56,724 nucleotides of DNA from Nitrosomonas supralitoralis (GCF_003011925.2 NZ_PXXU01000022.1:1-56724); one strand, 5' to 3'. Positions 17,033 through 27,638 are shown, counted from the stretch's first letter. Notes: generated by a model from the letters alone, not told the origin. Numbers and translations: made by a program.

Positions 17033-18340
17033 ATGACATATATTCAACCTTATATCGCTCGCCGTAAGCTTCTGGCAGCTCAAATGCGAGCGGGTGTGGC
17101 AATAATTCCAACGGCACCGGAGCAGGTGCGGAATGGTGACGCACATTATCCATATCGGTTTGATAGCTATTTTTATTATCTGACTGGTTTTCGCGAACCT
17201 GAAGCGGTGTTGGTGATCGTTAACGCGACTGATCATACACCGGCTAAGCATATCTTATTTTGTCGTGAGAAAGACTCAGAGCGTGAGATCTGGGATGGTT
17301 TTCGCTATGGCCCGGGGGCAGCCAAAGAGGTTTTTGGGTTTGATGAGACCTATCCGTTAGCTAAAATGGATGAATTGATTCCTCAGTTATTTGCTGATCA
17401 GAAAGCTGTTTATACCGCATTGGGGTTGGATCAAAATTGGGATCAGCGTGTTGTCGGTTGGTTAAATCGGGTGCGTGAACTGGCACGTGCAGGCGTGGCG
17501 ACACCACGCGAGATTCATGATTACCGCGCATTATTGGATGAGATGCGTTTGATTAAAGGTACCGACGAATTGCAAATTATGCAGCGTGCAGCAGATATCT
17601 CGGCTCAGGCACATCAGCGCGCGATGCAAACTACCTGCCCGGGAATGCGAGAATACGAGATTGAAGCCGAACTGCTTTATTCCTTTTATCGACAAGGAGC
17701 GCAGGCACCGGCTTATGCCTCGATTGTTGCCGGTGGCGCGAATGCTTGCGTGTTACATTATGTGCAGAATAATGCCGAGCTGAAGTCAGGTGAATTATTA
17801 TTGATTGACGCGGGTTGTGAACTGGATGGATACGCCTCGGATATTACGCGAACATTTCCGGTTAATGGAAAATTCACTGCCGCACAAAGAGATGTGTATC
17901 AACTTGTATTGGCTGCCCAGACAGCCGCCATCTTGAAGGTGAAGCCGGGAACTAGCTGGAATGATCCGCACCTGGCCGCACTCCATGTATTGGCACAAGG
18001 TTTTATTGATCTGGGGTTATGTCAGGGTAGCGTCGAGTCTGTGCTGGAGTCAGGCGACTATAAATGTTTTTATATGCATCGGACCGGACATTGGCTGGGT
18101 ATGGATGTGCATGATGTTGGAGAATACAAACAAAAAGGTGAGTGGCGTTTATTGCAGCCCGGCATGGTGCTGACGGTTGAGCCGGGTTGCTATATTCGTC
18201 CGGCGGATAATGTTCCGGAACATTTCTGGAATATTGGCATTCGCATTGAGGATGATGTAGTGGTTACTCAAACGGACCATGAACTTTTAACTTTAGCAGC
18301 ACCCAAAACAGTTGCTGCAATCGAGGAGTTGATGCAATGA
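17033..18340 (+). CDS. pepP: Xaa-Pro aminopeptidase PepP
   Basis: A 435-residue M24B metallopeptidase. The N-terminal aminopeptidase-P domain (YYLTGFREPEAVLV) is followed by the pita-bread catalytic domain with metal ligands in LLIDAGCELDGYASDITRTF (two Asp), MHRTGHWLGMDVHD (His), LTVEPGCYI (Glu) and GIRIEDDVVV (Glu). It removes N-terminal residues in front of proline. In many betaproteobacteria it precedes ubiH-type genes; here a small membrane protein gene overlaps its stop codon by four bases instead. Confidence 0.93.
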   Translation: MTYIQPYIARRKLLAAQMRAGVAIIPTAPEQVRNGDAHYPYRFDSYFYYLTGFREPEAVLVIVNATDHTPAKHILFCREKDSEREIWDGFRYGPGAAKEVFGFDETYPLAKMDELIPQLFADQKAVYTALGLDQNWDQRVVGWLNRVRELARAGVATPREIHDYRALLDEMRLIKGTDELQIMQRAADISAQAHQRAMQTTCPGMREYEIEAELLYSFYRQGAQAPAYASIVAGGANACVLHYVQNNAELKSGELLLIDAGCELDGYASDITRTFPVNGKFTAAQRDVYQLVLAAQTAAILKVKPGTSWNDPHLAALHVLAQGFIDLGLCQGSVESVLESGDYKCFYMHRTGHWLGMDVHDVGEYKQKGEWRLLQPGMVLTVEPGCYIRPADNVPEHFWNIGIRIEDDVVVTQTDHELLTLAAPKTVAAIEELMQ

Positions 18341-18702
18341 ATGATGAGGAAAAAAAAATTATAATCAGCAGGATTGCTGATTATCATCAGAATGAATCGG
18401 GAGAATATCAGCGCGCGCCGGTATCGCCTTTAAATCGATGGCTGACTTACGCAATGCTGATTCCCGTTGTTGTGATTATGGTGTTCGCCGGTATTTTCTT
18501 TTTTGCCGCTTTCCTGGCATTAGTTGCCGTGGCTGTTGTGGCCGTTGGTATTCGTTTTTGGTGGCTGCGCCGGAAATATGAAAAGACCATGCAAGCTTCC
18601 GGTGATGTAAACCGACAGTCCGGAACGGATCAAACCGTCATCATCGAAGATGCACAAATTATTGAAGAAAGCGAAGCACCTCATACAAAGCCAAAGAAAT
18701 GA
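18337..18702 (+). CDS. Small membrane protein, hypothetical
   Basis: A 121-residue protein with two closely spaced hydrophobic segments (about residues 32-72), a basic stretch after them (WWLRRKYEK) and a charged, Glu-rich tail. The ATG overlaps the pepP stop (ATGA), so translation is probably coupled. No family recognised with confidence. Likely an inner-membrane protein with both ends in the cytoplasm. Confidence 0.75.
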   Translation: MNDEEKKIIISRIADYHQNESGEYQRAPVSPLNRWLTYAMLIPVVVIMVFAGIFFFAAFLALVAVAVVAVGIRFWWLRRKYEKTMQASGDVNRQSGTDQTVIIEDAQIIEESEAPHTKPKK

Positions 18703-18805
18703 CTTATTGAACAGCACATACTTTGTAAAAGCACATATTGCTACGCAGTTTTTAACAATCAAGTTAATTAAGCCAAGATAATCGCATCACTGTAATATAT
18801 TCTTG

Positions 18806-21190
18806 CTACTTGGCTGAAATAAGCTTCATATGTCTTTCTATTGTGCCCGGAAGAAAAGGCGTGAGGTTCCCATTAACCCAGTCGGCATGTCCGCGGCCGT
18901 AGTATGGCGAAAACGGGTGTCCGCTTTGTCCTCCTGGCATATTAAAATAGCCTTGTTCTTCCTGGCCTGGAGCCACCACGAAGCGTTGCGAAGCGCCAAA
19001 GCTAGGGGATTGCACACGTGGCATATTGTGATCGCCGGGTAGCGGGTCACTCGGCATATCAAGCCACCGTGCAACCCACGGTGGAAGTTTTTGACTGAGC
19101 GGGTGCCTGATACGGGCTGCGTTGACTTCTCCCCAGGTTCGCTCGGTGATGCCGCCATCTTGTTCCAATTGTTCGGCGACATGGAGTGCGCAAAGATACA
19201 ACAATTCTTCCCAGCTTTTATACAGTGATGGCAACAGATGCTGAGGTTGATGATCAATCAGTTGCCACACAATTACTTCGGCCTGGCTCAGTCTGGGTAG
19301 TTTAAAACCTGCATCGTGCTGTCGCACTGGGGCAGCAAAACCGTTTAGCACAGTCTTTGTTACTTCATAGCGATACGCGCGTACAATCCGATAGGCGCTA
19401 GAATCCGTGGAAGCCTGTCCATCCCAATCAGTTAATGCGGCTTTCATTGCTGAAACCCACGGCAGCTTATTATCTGCCGATTCCAATATATTGCTCAGCA
19501 ACTGATACCAACGTGTTAATAAGAGAGCACGCTGATCCAATTGAATGGCTTGCATGTCTTTCTCGGTAAATTGGTTGCGCGCAAATAAGCTATCGCGAAT
19601 TTGCGTGGTTCTTGCGCCCAAGTCATAACCGCCGTTACCCAGGAGATCCAGCCATTCACCTGAAACAGGGCGTGAATTCGCTGACCATAATCGCTGTGCT
19701 GTCGGATTATTGATGAGTGGATAGTGTTCAGGTTCCAGCCATCCACTCCATCCGGTATCCGCAGAACTCCAGTCGGCGGGTATGTACGGATCATAAGTTC
19801 CGGATCGAATGGGGATACGACCTGCAAGTGTCCAGCTGATATTGCCGTGACGATCACCGACGATAAAATTTTGTACCGGAATGCCAAGCAATGGTGCAAT
19901 TTTTGCAGCTTGATGCGCCGATTTGACATGCTCCAGCTCGATCAATTTAAGATTTATGGCTTCAGGGCGCAATGCTGTCCAGGCCAACGCCAAAGGAGTT
20001 TGATCGCGATCTTGTGCCAGAATAGGGCCCCATTCGGTTTCTGAAATTTGCAGAATTTCATCTACAGCATTATGGATCCGAATGGTTTCATGGTGAATTT
20101 TCATCGGTTGCCAGCCGGTTGAAGCGAGGTAGCGTGTTTGATCGTCTTGATCAGTTTTTATCCGTACCCAATCGGCAAAATCTCCATGGCTATTGGTGAA
20201 GCTCCAAGCGATATGACGATTTGAACCGATCACAATCGAAGGAACGCCCGGCAGACTAATGCCGGTAATGTCGTGAGACTGATCCGCAGATACTGCATCA
20301 GGATAAATAAGGCGCGATCTAAACCAAAGATTGGGTACACGCAATGTTAGATGCATGTCATTAGCGATGATGGCAGGACCGCCAGTCAGCGCTCCGGCAA
20401 CTGCAAAGCTGTTACTGCCCGGCGATTGTTCGGCAGCTAATGGGTTGCCATTGAATAGTTTTTTGTCCATTGCTTGCAGATTGATGTGCGACGCTGACGG
20501 GAGTTTTGGTAATGTGATGGGTTCATCAATCAGCGGTGCATCCCAATTGCCTGCAGGAGTGTTCAGATATCGATACACCGATTCTGGTAGTGCTGCGCGC
20601 AGGCTAGACAATGCCAGTTCACGATAGATATTGGATTCATTTAAAGTAAAAAACATGGCGGCAATCACTAAGATGCTGTCTTCTTTACGCCACGCCGCAG
20701 GCTGGGTTTGTGTCAACAGGTATGGAAAAGGACGCACAGTCAGCGCTGTAATGCCTCGATTGACACCGTTCTGATAAGCATCAAGCAATTGCAGTTGAGT
20801 TGCAGGCAACTGTTGTAAAACGTCTCTAGCGCGAGCACGCATGCGAAATGCACGAGCTTTGCGATCGTGCACGAGCGATGCGGCACCAAATAATTCGGAC
20901 AATTCACCCGCAGCTTGCCGGCGCATTAGATCCATTTCAAAGAAGCGCTCCTGTGCATGTACATAGCCCATCGCCAAAGCCAAATCCAATCGATTTTCAC
21001 CTTTAAAGGTTACGCTGCCAAGCGCATCCCGATCGATAGAGACCGGTGCAGACAGTCCAGAAAGTGGTGCTTCGCCATCATATTGCGGCAGGCTTGCGCG
21101 CAGCAATAAACCGATAGTAAGAACCAAGAAGGCAGCGATAAGCAGCATTGTTACAAGAATGTGTCGGGTAATACGTAAAGTAAACTGCAT
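18806..21190 (-). CDS. Penicillin acylase family (N-terminal nucleophile) hydrolase
   Basis: A 794-residue precursor. An N-terminal hydrophobic segment (residues 10-34) anchors or exports it. The family motif SPGSNSFAVAG near residue 260 contains the new N-terminal Ser created by self-cleavage; before it lies the alpha-chain region (MGYVHAQERFFEMDLMRRQA, AAGELSELFG) and after it ANDMHLTLRVPNLW, GVPSIVIGSN and IAWSFTNSHGD. The family includes penicillin G acylase and acyl-homoserine-lactone acylases, acting in the periplasm on amides. The natural substrate cannot be read from the sequence. It is convergent with the pepP gene pair. Confidence 0.9.
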   Translation of the reverse strand: MQFTLRITRHILVTMLLIAAFLVLTIGLLLRASLPQYDGEAPLSGLSAPVSIDRDALGSVTFKGENRLDLALAMGYVHAQERFFEMDLMRRQAAGELSELFGAASLVHDRKARAFRMRARARDVLQQLPATQLQLLDAYQNGVNRGITALTVRPFPYLLTQTQPAAWRKEDSILVIAAMFFTLNESNIYRELALSSLRAALPESVYRYLNTPAGNWDAPLIDEPITLPKLPSASHINLQAMDKKLFNGNPLAAEQSPGSNSFAVAGALTGGPAIIANDMHLTLRVPNLWFRSRLIYPDAVSADQSHDITGISLPGVPSIVIGSNRHIAWSFTNSHGDFADWVRIKTDQDDQTRYLASTGWQPMKIHHETIRIHNAVDEILQISETEWGPILAQDRDQTPLALAWTALRPEAINLKLIELEHVKSAHQAAKIAPLLGIPVQNFIVGDRHGNISWTLAGRIPIRSGTYDPYIPADWSSADTGWSGWLEPEHYPLINNPTAQRLWSANSRPVSGEWLDLLGNGGYDLGARTTQIRDSLFARNQFTEKDMQAIQLDQRALLLTRWYQLLSNILESADNKLPWVSAMKAALTDWDGQASTDSSAYRIVRAYRYEVTKTVLNGFAAPVRQHDAGFKLPRLSQAEVIVWQLIDHQPQHLLPSLYKSWEELLYLCALHVAEQLEQDGGITERTWGEVNAARIRHPLSQKLPPWVARWLDMPSDPLPGDHNMPRVQSPSFGASQRFVVAPGQEEQGYFNMPGGQSGHPFSPYYGRGHADWVNGNLTPFLPGTIERHMKLISAK

Positions 21191-21406
21191 TGAGTCATCA
21201 CAATAATAAATGAGCGAATCATATATTAATACGCTTCAACTTTGCTAAAGCAACTTCACTAAAAATTATTTAACTTATTGGTAATAAGACTGATATATGG
21301 CTACTTCTAGTGTTCCAGTAATAAAGGGGATGATTCCTTCTTTATTCCCAATATCGGATTCAGATAATTCCAATGATAATTCATTTATAGAAATTTGGAG
21401 TTTGCC

Positions 21407-22549
21407 ATGTCTGAAGAAAGTGATTTAGAACGTACCGAAGAGGCTACGCCCAGGCGCTTGGAGAAGGCGCGGGAAGAGGGGCAGGTTGCGCGTTCTCAAG
21501 AACTTACCACATTTACCCTATTGATGTCGGCAGCTGTCGGGATATTGATGATGGGCGCAGCTCTTATGGATAAGCTAGTAAAAATCATGCAATCCGGTAT
21601 GCAAATGGAACGAGAATTGGCGTTTCAGCCTGAATTAATGATCAATCGTTTTTACGAGCTTGCTATCGAAGGTTTGATATCGATGGCACCCATGTTATTT
21701 CTGCTTTTGGTCGTGGCTTTCTTTGCTCCGATGCTGTTGAGTGGCTGGCTTATCAGTGCAAAGGCGGTTATTCCCGATTTCAAGCGCATTGACCCTATTA
21801 AAGGTTTCAGTCGTATTTTCTCAATGCGCAGTCTGATTGAACTTGTTAAGGCCATTCTTAAAACCATAATTATTGGTGGAGTCGCAGTATGGGTTATTTG
21901 GCATAACAAAGAATCTGTAATGGCGCTGCTTACAGTGTCGATTGATTTGGGAATTAGCCGTACCGGCGACTTTCTGGCAACGAGTTTTCTACTGATCATT
22001 GGTGCAATGATCATGATTGTTGGGATCGATGTGCCATTTCAACTCTGGCAGCATGCGAAGCAATTACGCATGACTCAGGATGAAGTTCGTAAAGAACATA
22101 AGGAAAGCGAAGGTGATCCTTACGTCAAATCACGTATCCGTAATCTGCAACGTGAAGCCGCACGTCGTCGCATGATGTCTGAAATTCCAAAGGCAGATGT
22201 CATTGTTACCAATCCGACACACTATGCGGTGGCATTGCGATATCAGAGTAACAGTATGCGTGCACCCAAAGTGGTTGCCAAAGGCGTGCATTTACTAGCT
22301 GCACGAATTCGAGAGATTGCTACAGAGCACCGTATACCAATCCTTGAAGCACCGCCGCTTGCGCGAGCTTTGTATCATCATTCGGAGCTGGAAAGTGAGA
22401 TACCGGAAAAGCTGTATACCGCAGTGGCTGAAGTACTGGCTTACGTTTTTCAGTTACGAAGATATAACGAGTATGGTGGTTCAGAGCCGAAGCCTCCGAT
22501 TGATGTGCCTGTTCCGGCTGAACTGGATCAGGTCAAGTTTGCGGTATAG
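21407..22549 (+). CDS. flhB: Flagellar export apparatus protein FlhB
   Basis: A 380-residue inner-membrane protein opening with the conserved ERTEEATPRRLEKAREEGQV. Four hydrophobic segments follow, and then the cytoplasmic domain with the self-cleavage motif NPTH at about residues 269-272 (VIVTNPTHYAVALRY). It switches export specificity from hook to filament. The ATG at 21407 has GGAG seven bases upstream; a TTG at 21395 would add four residues. It leads the flhB-flhA-flhF-flhG-fliA-motC-motD series. Confidence 0.95.
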   Translation: MSEESDLERTEEATPRRLEKAREEGQVARSQELTTFTLLMSAAVGILMMGAALMDKLVKIMQSGMQMERELAFQPELMINRFYELAIEGLISMAPMLFLLLVVAFFAPMLLSGWLISAKAVIPDFKRIDPIKGFSRIFSMRSLIELVKAILKTIIIGGVAVWVIWHNKESVMALLTVSIDLGISRTGDFLATSFLLIIGAMIMIVGIDVPFQLWQHAKQLRMTQDEVRKEHKESEGDPYVKSRIRNLQREAARRRMMSEIPKADVIVTNPTHYAVALRYQSNSMRAPKVVAKGVHLLAARIREIATEHRIPILEAPPLARALYHHSELESEIPEKLYTAVAEVLAYVFQLRRYNEYGGSEPKPPIDVPVPAELDQVKFAV

Positions 22550-22602
22550 CTGTGCGGGTGACTTTTAAATGAATTCTTCTCTAAGTTTTATATTTCGAAA
22601 CT

Positions 22603-24684
22603 ATGAATAATGCGGTTACGTTGTCATCCTTAGCGGATATCAATAATTTCAGGACTCTGGCGGGGCCGGTCTTGATTATTATGATCCTGGCCATGATGGT
22701 GTTGCCATTGCCGCCATTTATACTGGATCTGCTGTTTACCTTCAATATTGCGATAGCCATAATCGTGCTCATGGTGAGCTTGTACACTAGGAATCCACTC
22801 GATTTTGCAGTATTTCCGACAATTCTGCTGATTACAACTTTATTAAGATTATCGTTAAATATTGCTTCAACTCGGGTTGTCTTGCTTGAAGGACATACTG
22901 GCCCCGATGCTGCGGGTAAAGTGATCGAAGCATTTGGCCATTTTCTGGTGGGTGGGAATTATGCCGTCGGGCTAGTGGTCTTCATCATTCTGGTAGTGAT
23001 CAATTTTGTCGTGATTACTAAAGGCGCAGGACGTATCGCTGAGGTCAGTGCACGTTTTACGCTCGATGCCATGCCAGGCAAACAGATGGCTATTGACGCT
23101 GATTTGAATGCTGGATTGATCGGTGAGGAAGATGCGCGGAAACGTAGACAGGTCATTTCACAAGAGGCCGATTTCTATGGGTCTATGGATGGTGCCAGTA
23201 AGTTTGTACGGGGTGATGCGATAGCCGGTATATTGATTATGCTGATTACCATTGTCGGTGGATTGATCGTGGGTGTAATGCAGCACGACATGGAATTAGC
23301 ATCGGCAGCGAAGAATTACACTTTGTTAACAATTGGTGATGGCTTGGTTGGGCAAATTCCATCGCTGATTATTTCTACTGCTGCGGGCATGGTAGTGAGT
23401 CGCGTGACGACCGATCAGGATCTGGGTGAACAAGTTTTAAGTCAGTTATTTAGTCAACCCCAAGTATTGGTAATTACTGCTGGAATTTTAGCCGTGATGG
23501 GATTAATTCCAGGTATGCCAAATTTTGTATTCCTTTTTATCGCTTCTGCTTTAGGTGCGATAGCCTATTGGAAGAAAGGAAGTCCAGTCGCACAGCCAGA
23601 TGCACCCATTGTTCCGGAAATACCATCTATCGAAAAAACGGATGCCAGTTGGAATGATGTAACTCCAATTGACACATTGGGATTAGAAGTCGGCTACCGG
23701 CTGATTCCTTTGGTTGATAAAGCTCAGCAAGGAGATCTGCTAAAAAGAATTAATGGCATACGCAGAAAATTTGCGCAGGAAATCGGTTTTCTACCACCTG
23801 TAATACATATTCGAGATAACTTGGAGTTACGACCAAACGCTTATCGCATCACGCTAAAAGGCTCTGTGATTGGTCAGGGCGAATCATATTCCGGTATGTA
23901 TCTGGCTATAAATCCAGGACAAGTCACGATGCAGTTGCCTGGCACTGCAACCAGTGATCCGGCATTTGGATTGCCAGCAGTATGGATTGAAGCCGCACTT
24001 CGCGAACAGGCCCAACTGCATGGTTATACCGTGGTTGATGCCAGTACTGTGGTTACTACGCATATCAACCATTTGATTCATTCGCATGCTGCCGAATTAT
24101 TGGGCAGACAAGAATTACAAAAACTACTGGATCATCTTAATACACAATTTCCCAAACTTATTGAAGATCTGGTTCCAAAATTATTACCACTATCCACAGT
24201 ACAAAAGGTGTTGCATAACTTGCTGGAAGAGAGTGTACATATTCGGGACATGCGCACCATCATCGATGTATTGACTGAGTACGCTGCGCAAACGCAGGAC
24301 GCAATCGAGCTGACTGCTATCATCAGAACAGCCCTGGGGCGTGCCATCGTCGATCAATATTATCCTGCAGGTTCTGAAGTGCAAGTGATGAGTTTGCATC
24401 AAGATTTGGAAAATATTCTTACTCAGGTGATGCAAACTGGCGGGGCGCAAGGTGCTGGAATTGAACCCGGGCTTGCCGATACGTTGCTAAGAGAAGCCCA
24501 CAGCGCTGCACAGCAGCAAGAAAAACTCGGATTGCCGATGGTATTGCTTGCTCCGAGTTCTATTCGCTTCTTATTGGCAAGATTTTTGCGTCGAGCACTG
24601 CCTCAATTAAGAGTATTAGCTCATTCTGAGATTCCCGATTCAAGAAAAATCAAAATCACTTCCGTTGTTGGGGGTAACAAATGA
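22603..24684 (+). CDS. flhA: Flagellar export gate protein FlhA
   Basis: A 693-residue protein of normal family length. The N-terminal half holds about eight transmembrane segments and the family signature RFTLDAMPGKQMAIDADLNA. The cytoplasmic half (from about residue 330) binds export chaperones and FlhB. It is part of the proton-driven export gate. Fifty-three bases separate it from flhB, and it overlaps flhF by four bases. Confidence 0.96.
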   Translation: MNNAVTLSSLADINNFRTLAGPVLIIMILAMMVLPLPPFILDLLFTFNIAIAIIVLMVSLYTRNPLDFAVFPTILLITTLLRLSLNIASTRVVLLEGHTGPDAAGKVIEAFGHFLVGGNYAVGLVVFIILVVINFVVITKGAGRIAEVSARFTLDAMPGKQMAIDADLNAGLIGEEDARKRRQVISQEADFYGSMDGASKFVRGDAIAGILIMLITIVGGLIVGVMQHDMELASAAKNYTLLTIGDGLVGQIPSLIISTAAGMVVSRVTTDQDLGEQVLSQLFSQPQVLVITAGILAVMGLIPGMPNFVFLFIASALGAIAYWKKGSPVAQPDAPIVPEIPSIEKTDASWNDVTPIDTLGLEVGYRLIPLVDKAQQGDLLKRINGIRRKFAQEIGFLPPVIHIRDNLELRPNAYRITLKGSVIGQGESYSGMYLAINPGQVTMQLPGTATSDPAFGLPAVWIEAALREQAQLHGYTVVDASTVVTTHINHLIHSHAAELLGRQELQKLLDHLNTQFPKLIEDLVPKLLPLSTVQKVLHNLLEESVHIRDMRTIIDVLTEYAAQTQDAIELTAIIRTALGRAIVDQYYPAGSEVQVMSLHQDLENILTQVMQTGGAQGAGIEPGLADTLLREAHSAAQQQEKLGLPMVLLAPSSIRFLLARFLRRALPQLRVLAHSEIPDSRKIKITSVVGGNK

Positions 24685-25982
24685 AAGTAAAGCGTTATAT
24701 TGCATCTACATCAAGAGAAGCAATGCGTCAGGTTAAAGAAGAGTTGGGTGACAATGCCGTCATACTGTCGAATAGAAAAACCAGAGACGGTGTGGAAATC
24801 ATGGCGTTGGCCGATTCTGATATGTCTAATCTAGTGCCATCACAGCCATTGCTTACATCAAACTCAGCGAGTGCCGCTTATTATGAGCAGAATAAAAAAC
24901 TGAATAAAGAAGCCGGATCTGTTGAGTCATACTCAAACCTACTTTCGTTAGCGAATGACCAGGAAGAGGTCAGGAAAACCACAAATGAAGGAGTGACTGC
25001 TTCATTTGCTCGCGACATTATTGCCGAAATTCAAGCCATGAAAAGCACGCTGGAAGATCAGTTGAATGCTGTTGCCTGGGGAAATTTCACGCAACGTAGA
25101 CCGGAAAAATTAAAGCTGCTTCGCACTTTGCTGGATTCAGGTTTTAGCCCGTTATTATCCCGCCGGTTGGTAGAAAAGCTCACCAATGAGGTTGATTATG
25201 AGAAAAGCCTGAAACAGGCAATGTCTGCATTAGTCTCTAATCTACATACTGCTGCCAGCGATGAAATAATAGAAAAAGGTGGCATTTATGCATTGATCGG
25301 ACCCACCGGCGTTGGTAAAACTACTACCACTGCAAAACTGGCGGCTCGTGGTGTGATTCGGCATGGCGCTGATAGGGTGGCATTACTTACCACCGACAGC
25401 TATCGTATCGGTGGTCATGAACAACTGAGAATCTATGGGCGATTACTAGGTATTCCTGTGCGCACAATTAAAGATACGGAAGATCTACAACTGACGCTGT
25501 CAGAGCTTAGAAATAAGCATCTGGTGCTAATCGATACTGTCGGAATGAGTCAGCGTGATCAAATGGTTGCGGAACAGATTGCGATGTTAAGTAATTGTGG
25601 GGCCGAAGTAAAACGTATGTTGATATTAAGTGCAGCATCCAATGGAAAAACTCTGGATGAGGTGATCTCCGCATACCAGATGAACGGTATTTGCGGTTGT
25701 ATTATTACAAAGATGGATGAAGCTGCTAGCTTGGGTGTGGCGCTGGATGCTGTTATCCGCAGGAAGTTAGTGCTGCACTACGTCGCAAACGGACAGAAAG
25801 TTCCAGAAGATATTCATGCAGCAAATGCACGTTATTTAATGCATCGTATTTTTAAACCCACTTCGGGCGATTCTGCTTTTACTCTGCAGGATGCCGAGTT
25901 TGCTTTGGTAATGGCGACCAAAAATAGCACTGATATTGAGCAATCTGCGAAAAAATCATCGACAGGGCTTTTTTATGACTAA
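24681..25982 (+). CDS. flhF: SRP-family GTPase FlhF
   Basis: A 433-residue protein. The N-terminus KRYIASTSREAMRQVKEELG and VILSNRKT are typical of FlhF, followed by a low-complexity linker and the NG domain with P-loop GPTGVGKTTTTAKLA at about residues 207-220, TTDSYRIGGHEQL, LIDTVGMSQRD and TKMDEAASLG. It sets flagellar position, usually polar, together with FlhG. It overlaps flhA (ATGA) and its end overlaps flhG. Confidence 0.95.
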   Translation: MKVKRYIASTSREAMRQVKEELGDNAVILSNRKTRDGVEIMALADSDMSNLVPSQPLLTSNSASAAYYEQNKKLNKEAGSVESYSNLLSLANDQEEVRKTTNEGVTASFARDIIAEIQAMKSTLEDQLNAVAWGNFTQRRPEKLKLLRTLLDSGFSPLLSRRLVEKLTNEVDYEKSLKQAMSALVSNLHTAASDEIIEKGGIYALIGPTGVGKTTTTAKLAARGVIRHGADRVALLTTDSYRIGGHEQLRIYGRLLGIPVRTIKDTEDLQLTLSELRNKHLVLIDTVGMSQRDQMVAEQIAMLSNCGAEVKRMLILSAASNGKTLDEVISAYQMNGICGCIITKMDEAASLGVALDAVIRRKLVLHYVANGQKVPEDIHAANARYLMHRIFKPTSGDSAFTLQDAEFALVMATKNSTDIEQSAKKSSTGLFYD

Positions 25983-26871
25983 ATTGATTCTGCACGATCA
26001 GGCGACGGGCCTGCGTAGTCTGGCCGCTTTCCAGGCACCTGATTCTGCGCGTGTCTTTACTATCGCGGGAGGGAAATCCCGGGTTGGAAAAACCAGTATT
26101 GTTGTGAATCTGGCTGTTGCCTTGGCCCGAAAAGGTCAGCGCGTATTACTGATTGACGAAAATCCTTGCCATAACAATATTTGTACCAGCCTCGGATTGC
26201 AGGCGCGCTTCGATTTACTCCACGTAATTAATAAGGATAAAAGACTGGACCAGGTAATTTTGCGGGGCCCGGAAAATATCGCCATATTATCCGCCATGCG
26301 GGGTATTCATGCGCTTAACAAATTGAATCCACTCGAACAAGATTGGTTAGTCAGAAGTTTTTCAGAGTTAACTAAGTCTGTTGATATTGTTCTGATAGAC
26401 ACAGCAATGGCAGGTACAACACATGTTTTGCCGCTAAGTTTGGCTTCGGAGCAAATCATGATGGTGATTTCAGGATCAGCCGCATCTCTTACGGGTGCGT
26501 ATGTGTTGATTAAAATCATGAGTCAGGAGTATATGAGGAGGCATTTTCTCATATTGGTGAATAACATTGGCTCGGAAGCTGAGTCGTTTGCTATCTATCA
26601 GAATTTATACAAAGTGGCCCGTCAATATTTGTCGGTGACGCTTGAATATGCTGGTTATATTCCGAGCGACGAAAAATTACATAGCTCAACACAATTGTGC
26701 ATGCCTGTACTGGAAGCATACCCGTCTTCACAGGCTGCAACTTGCTTTGGGCAGGTGGCGCAGAATATTTTACGATCTACTTGTCCAGATAAATATCACG
26801 GGGGTATCGATAATTTTATGCAACGATTAATTCAGACAAGCCATCTTAGTATGGCTAATTTTATGGTGTGA
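25975..26871 (+). CDS. flhG: MinD-like ATPase FlhG (FleN)
   Basis: A 298-residue P-loop ATPase that limits flagellar number with FlhF. The deviant Walker A reads AGGKSRVGKTSIVVNLA, with Ser-Arg where MinD proteins usually have two Gly; both lysines of the deviant motif remain. LLIDENPCHNN (switch I, usually DxDxxxxN) and VLIDTAMAG follow. The last 25 residues may form the membrane-binding helix. The ATG at 25975 lies inside the end of flhF; an in-frame start at 25936 would add residues without homology. Confidence 0.9.
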   Translation: MTKLILHDQATGLRSLAAFQAPDSARVFTIAGGKSRVGKTSIVVNLAVALARKGQRVLLIDENPCHNNICTSLGLQARFDLLHVINKDKRLDQVILRGPENIAILSAMRGIHALNKLNPLEQDWLVRSFSELTKSVDIVLIDTAMAGTTHVLPLSLASEQIMMVISGSAASLTGAYVLIKIMSQEYMRRHFLILVNNIGSEAESFAIYQNLYKVARQYLSVTLEYAGYIPSDEKLHSSTQLCMPVLEAYPSSQAATCFGQVAQNILRSTCPDKYHGGIDNFMQRLIQTSHLSMANFMV

Positions 26872-27593
26872 TTGATATGTATACTGCGACCGGAACTAAA
26901 GAAATTGATAAAGATCAGTTTATAGCTGAATTTACACCACTAGTGAAACGCATTGCGTACCACATGATGACTCGACTGCCAGCAAGTGTTCAGGTTGATG
27001 ATCTAATTCAAGCTGGCATGATTGGTTTGATGGATGCCATCAATCGATACGAGGGTTCATACGGACGGCAATTCGAAAGTTATGCGGCGCAGCGGATACG
27101 AGGTTCAATTTTGGATGAGTTGCGCGAGGCGGATTGGTTGCCGCGCAGTATACGAAAGAAAATGCGCCGTATTGAAGCAGCTGTTAATTTATTAGAGCAG
27201 CGCAATGGCTGTGCGCCCAACGAACTGGATTTGGCTAAAGAATTAGATATGTCACTGGATGAATATCATGAGACTTTGCAGAATGCACGGGGCGCACAAT
27301 TAATTTATTATGAGGATTTTCAACAAGATGACGAAGAGCCTTTCTTGGATCGATTATTCATCGATTCTGAGGGAGATCCCTTAAATGCATTGTTGGATGA
27401 AAATTTTCGCAGTCAATTGATTGCTGCGATTGATAATCTACCTCCTCGGGAAAAACAGATGATGGGGATGCATTACGAACAGGAGATGAATTTAAGAGAA
27501 ATTGGCGAAGTGCTCGGAGTCAGTGAATCCCGCGTTTGCCAACTGCATACTCAAGCCATTGCAAGGCTTCGCAGTCGTTTGAGAAATCTTTGA
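26868..27593 (+). CDS. fliA: Flagellar sigma factor FliA (sigma-28)
   Basis: A 241-residue sigma-70-family factor. Region 2 has DLIQAGMIGLMDAINRYE and FESYAAQRIRGSILDELREA, and region 4 has LREIGEVLGVSESRVCQLHT. It directs late flagellar transcription and is held by FlgM, whose gene lies nearby on the other strand. The GTG at 26868 overlaps the flhG stop; an ATG at 26877 three codons on is equally possible. Confidence 0.95.
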   Translation: MIDMYTATGTKEIDKDQFIAEFTPLVKRIAYHMMTRLPASVQVDDLIQAGMIGLMDAINRYEGSYGRQFESYAAQRIRGSILDELREADWLPRSIRKKMRRIEAAVNLLEQRNGCAPNELDLAKELDMSLDEYHETLQNARGAQLIYYEDFQQDDEEPFLDRLFIDSEGDPLNALLDENFRSQLIAAIDNLPPREKQMMGMHYEQEMNLREIGEVLGVSESRVCQLHTQAIARLRSRLRNL

Positions 27594-27638
27594 GATGCAA
27601 GAAGTGCTGATTATCCAGTGATCTAATTGGATTTTGAG

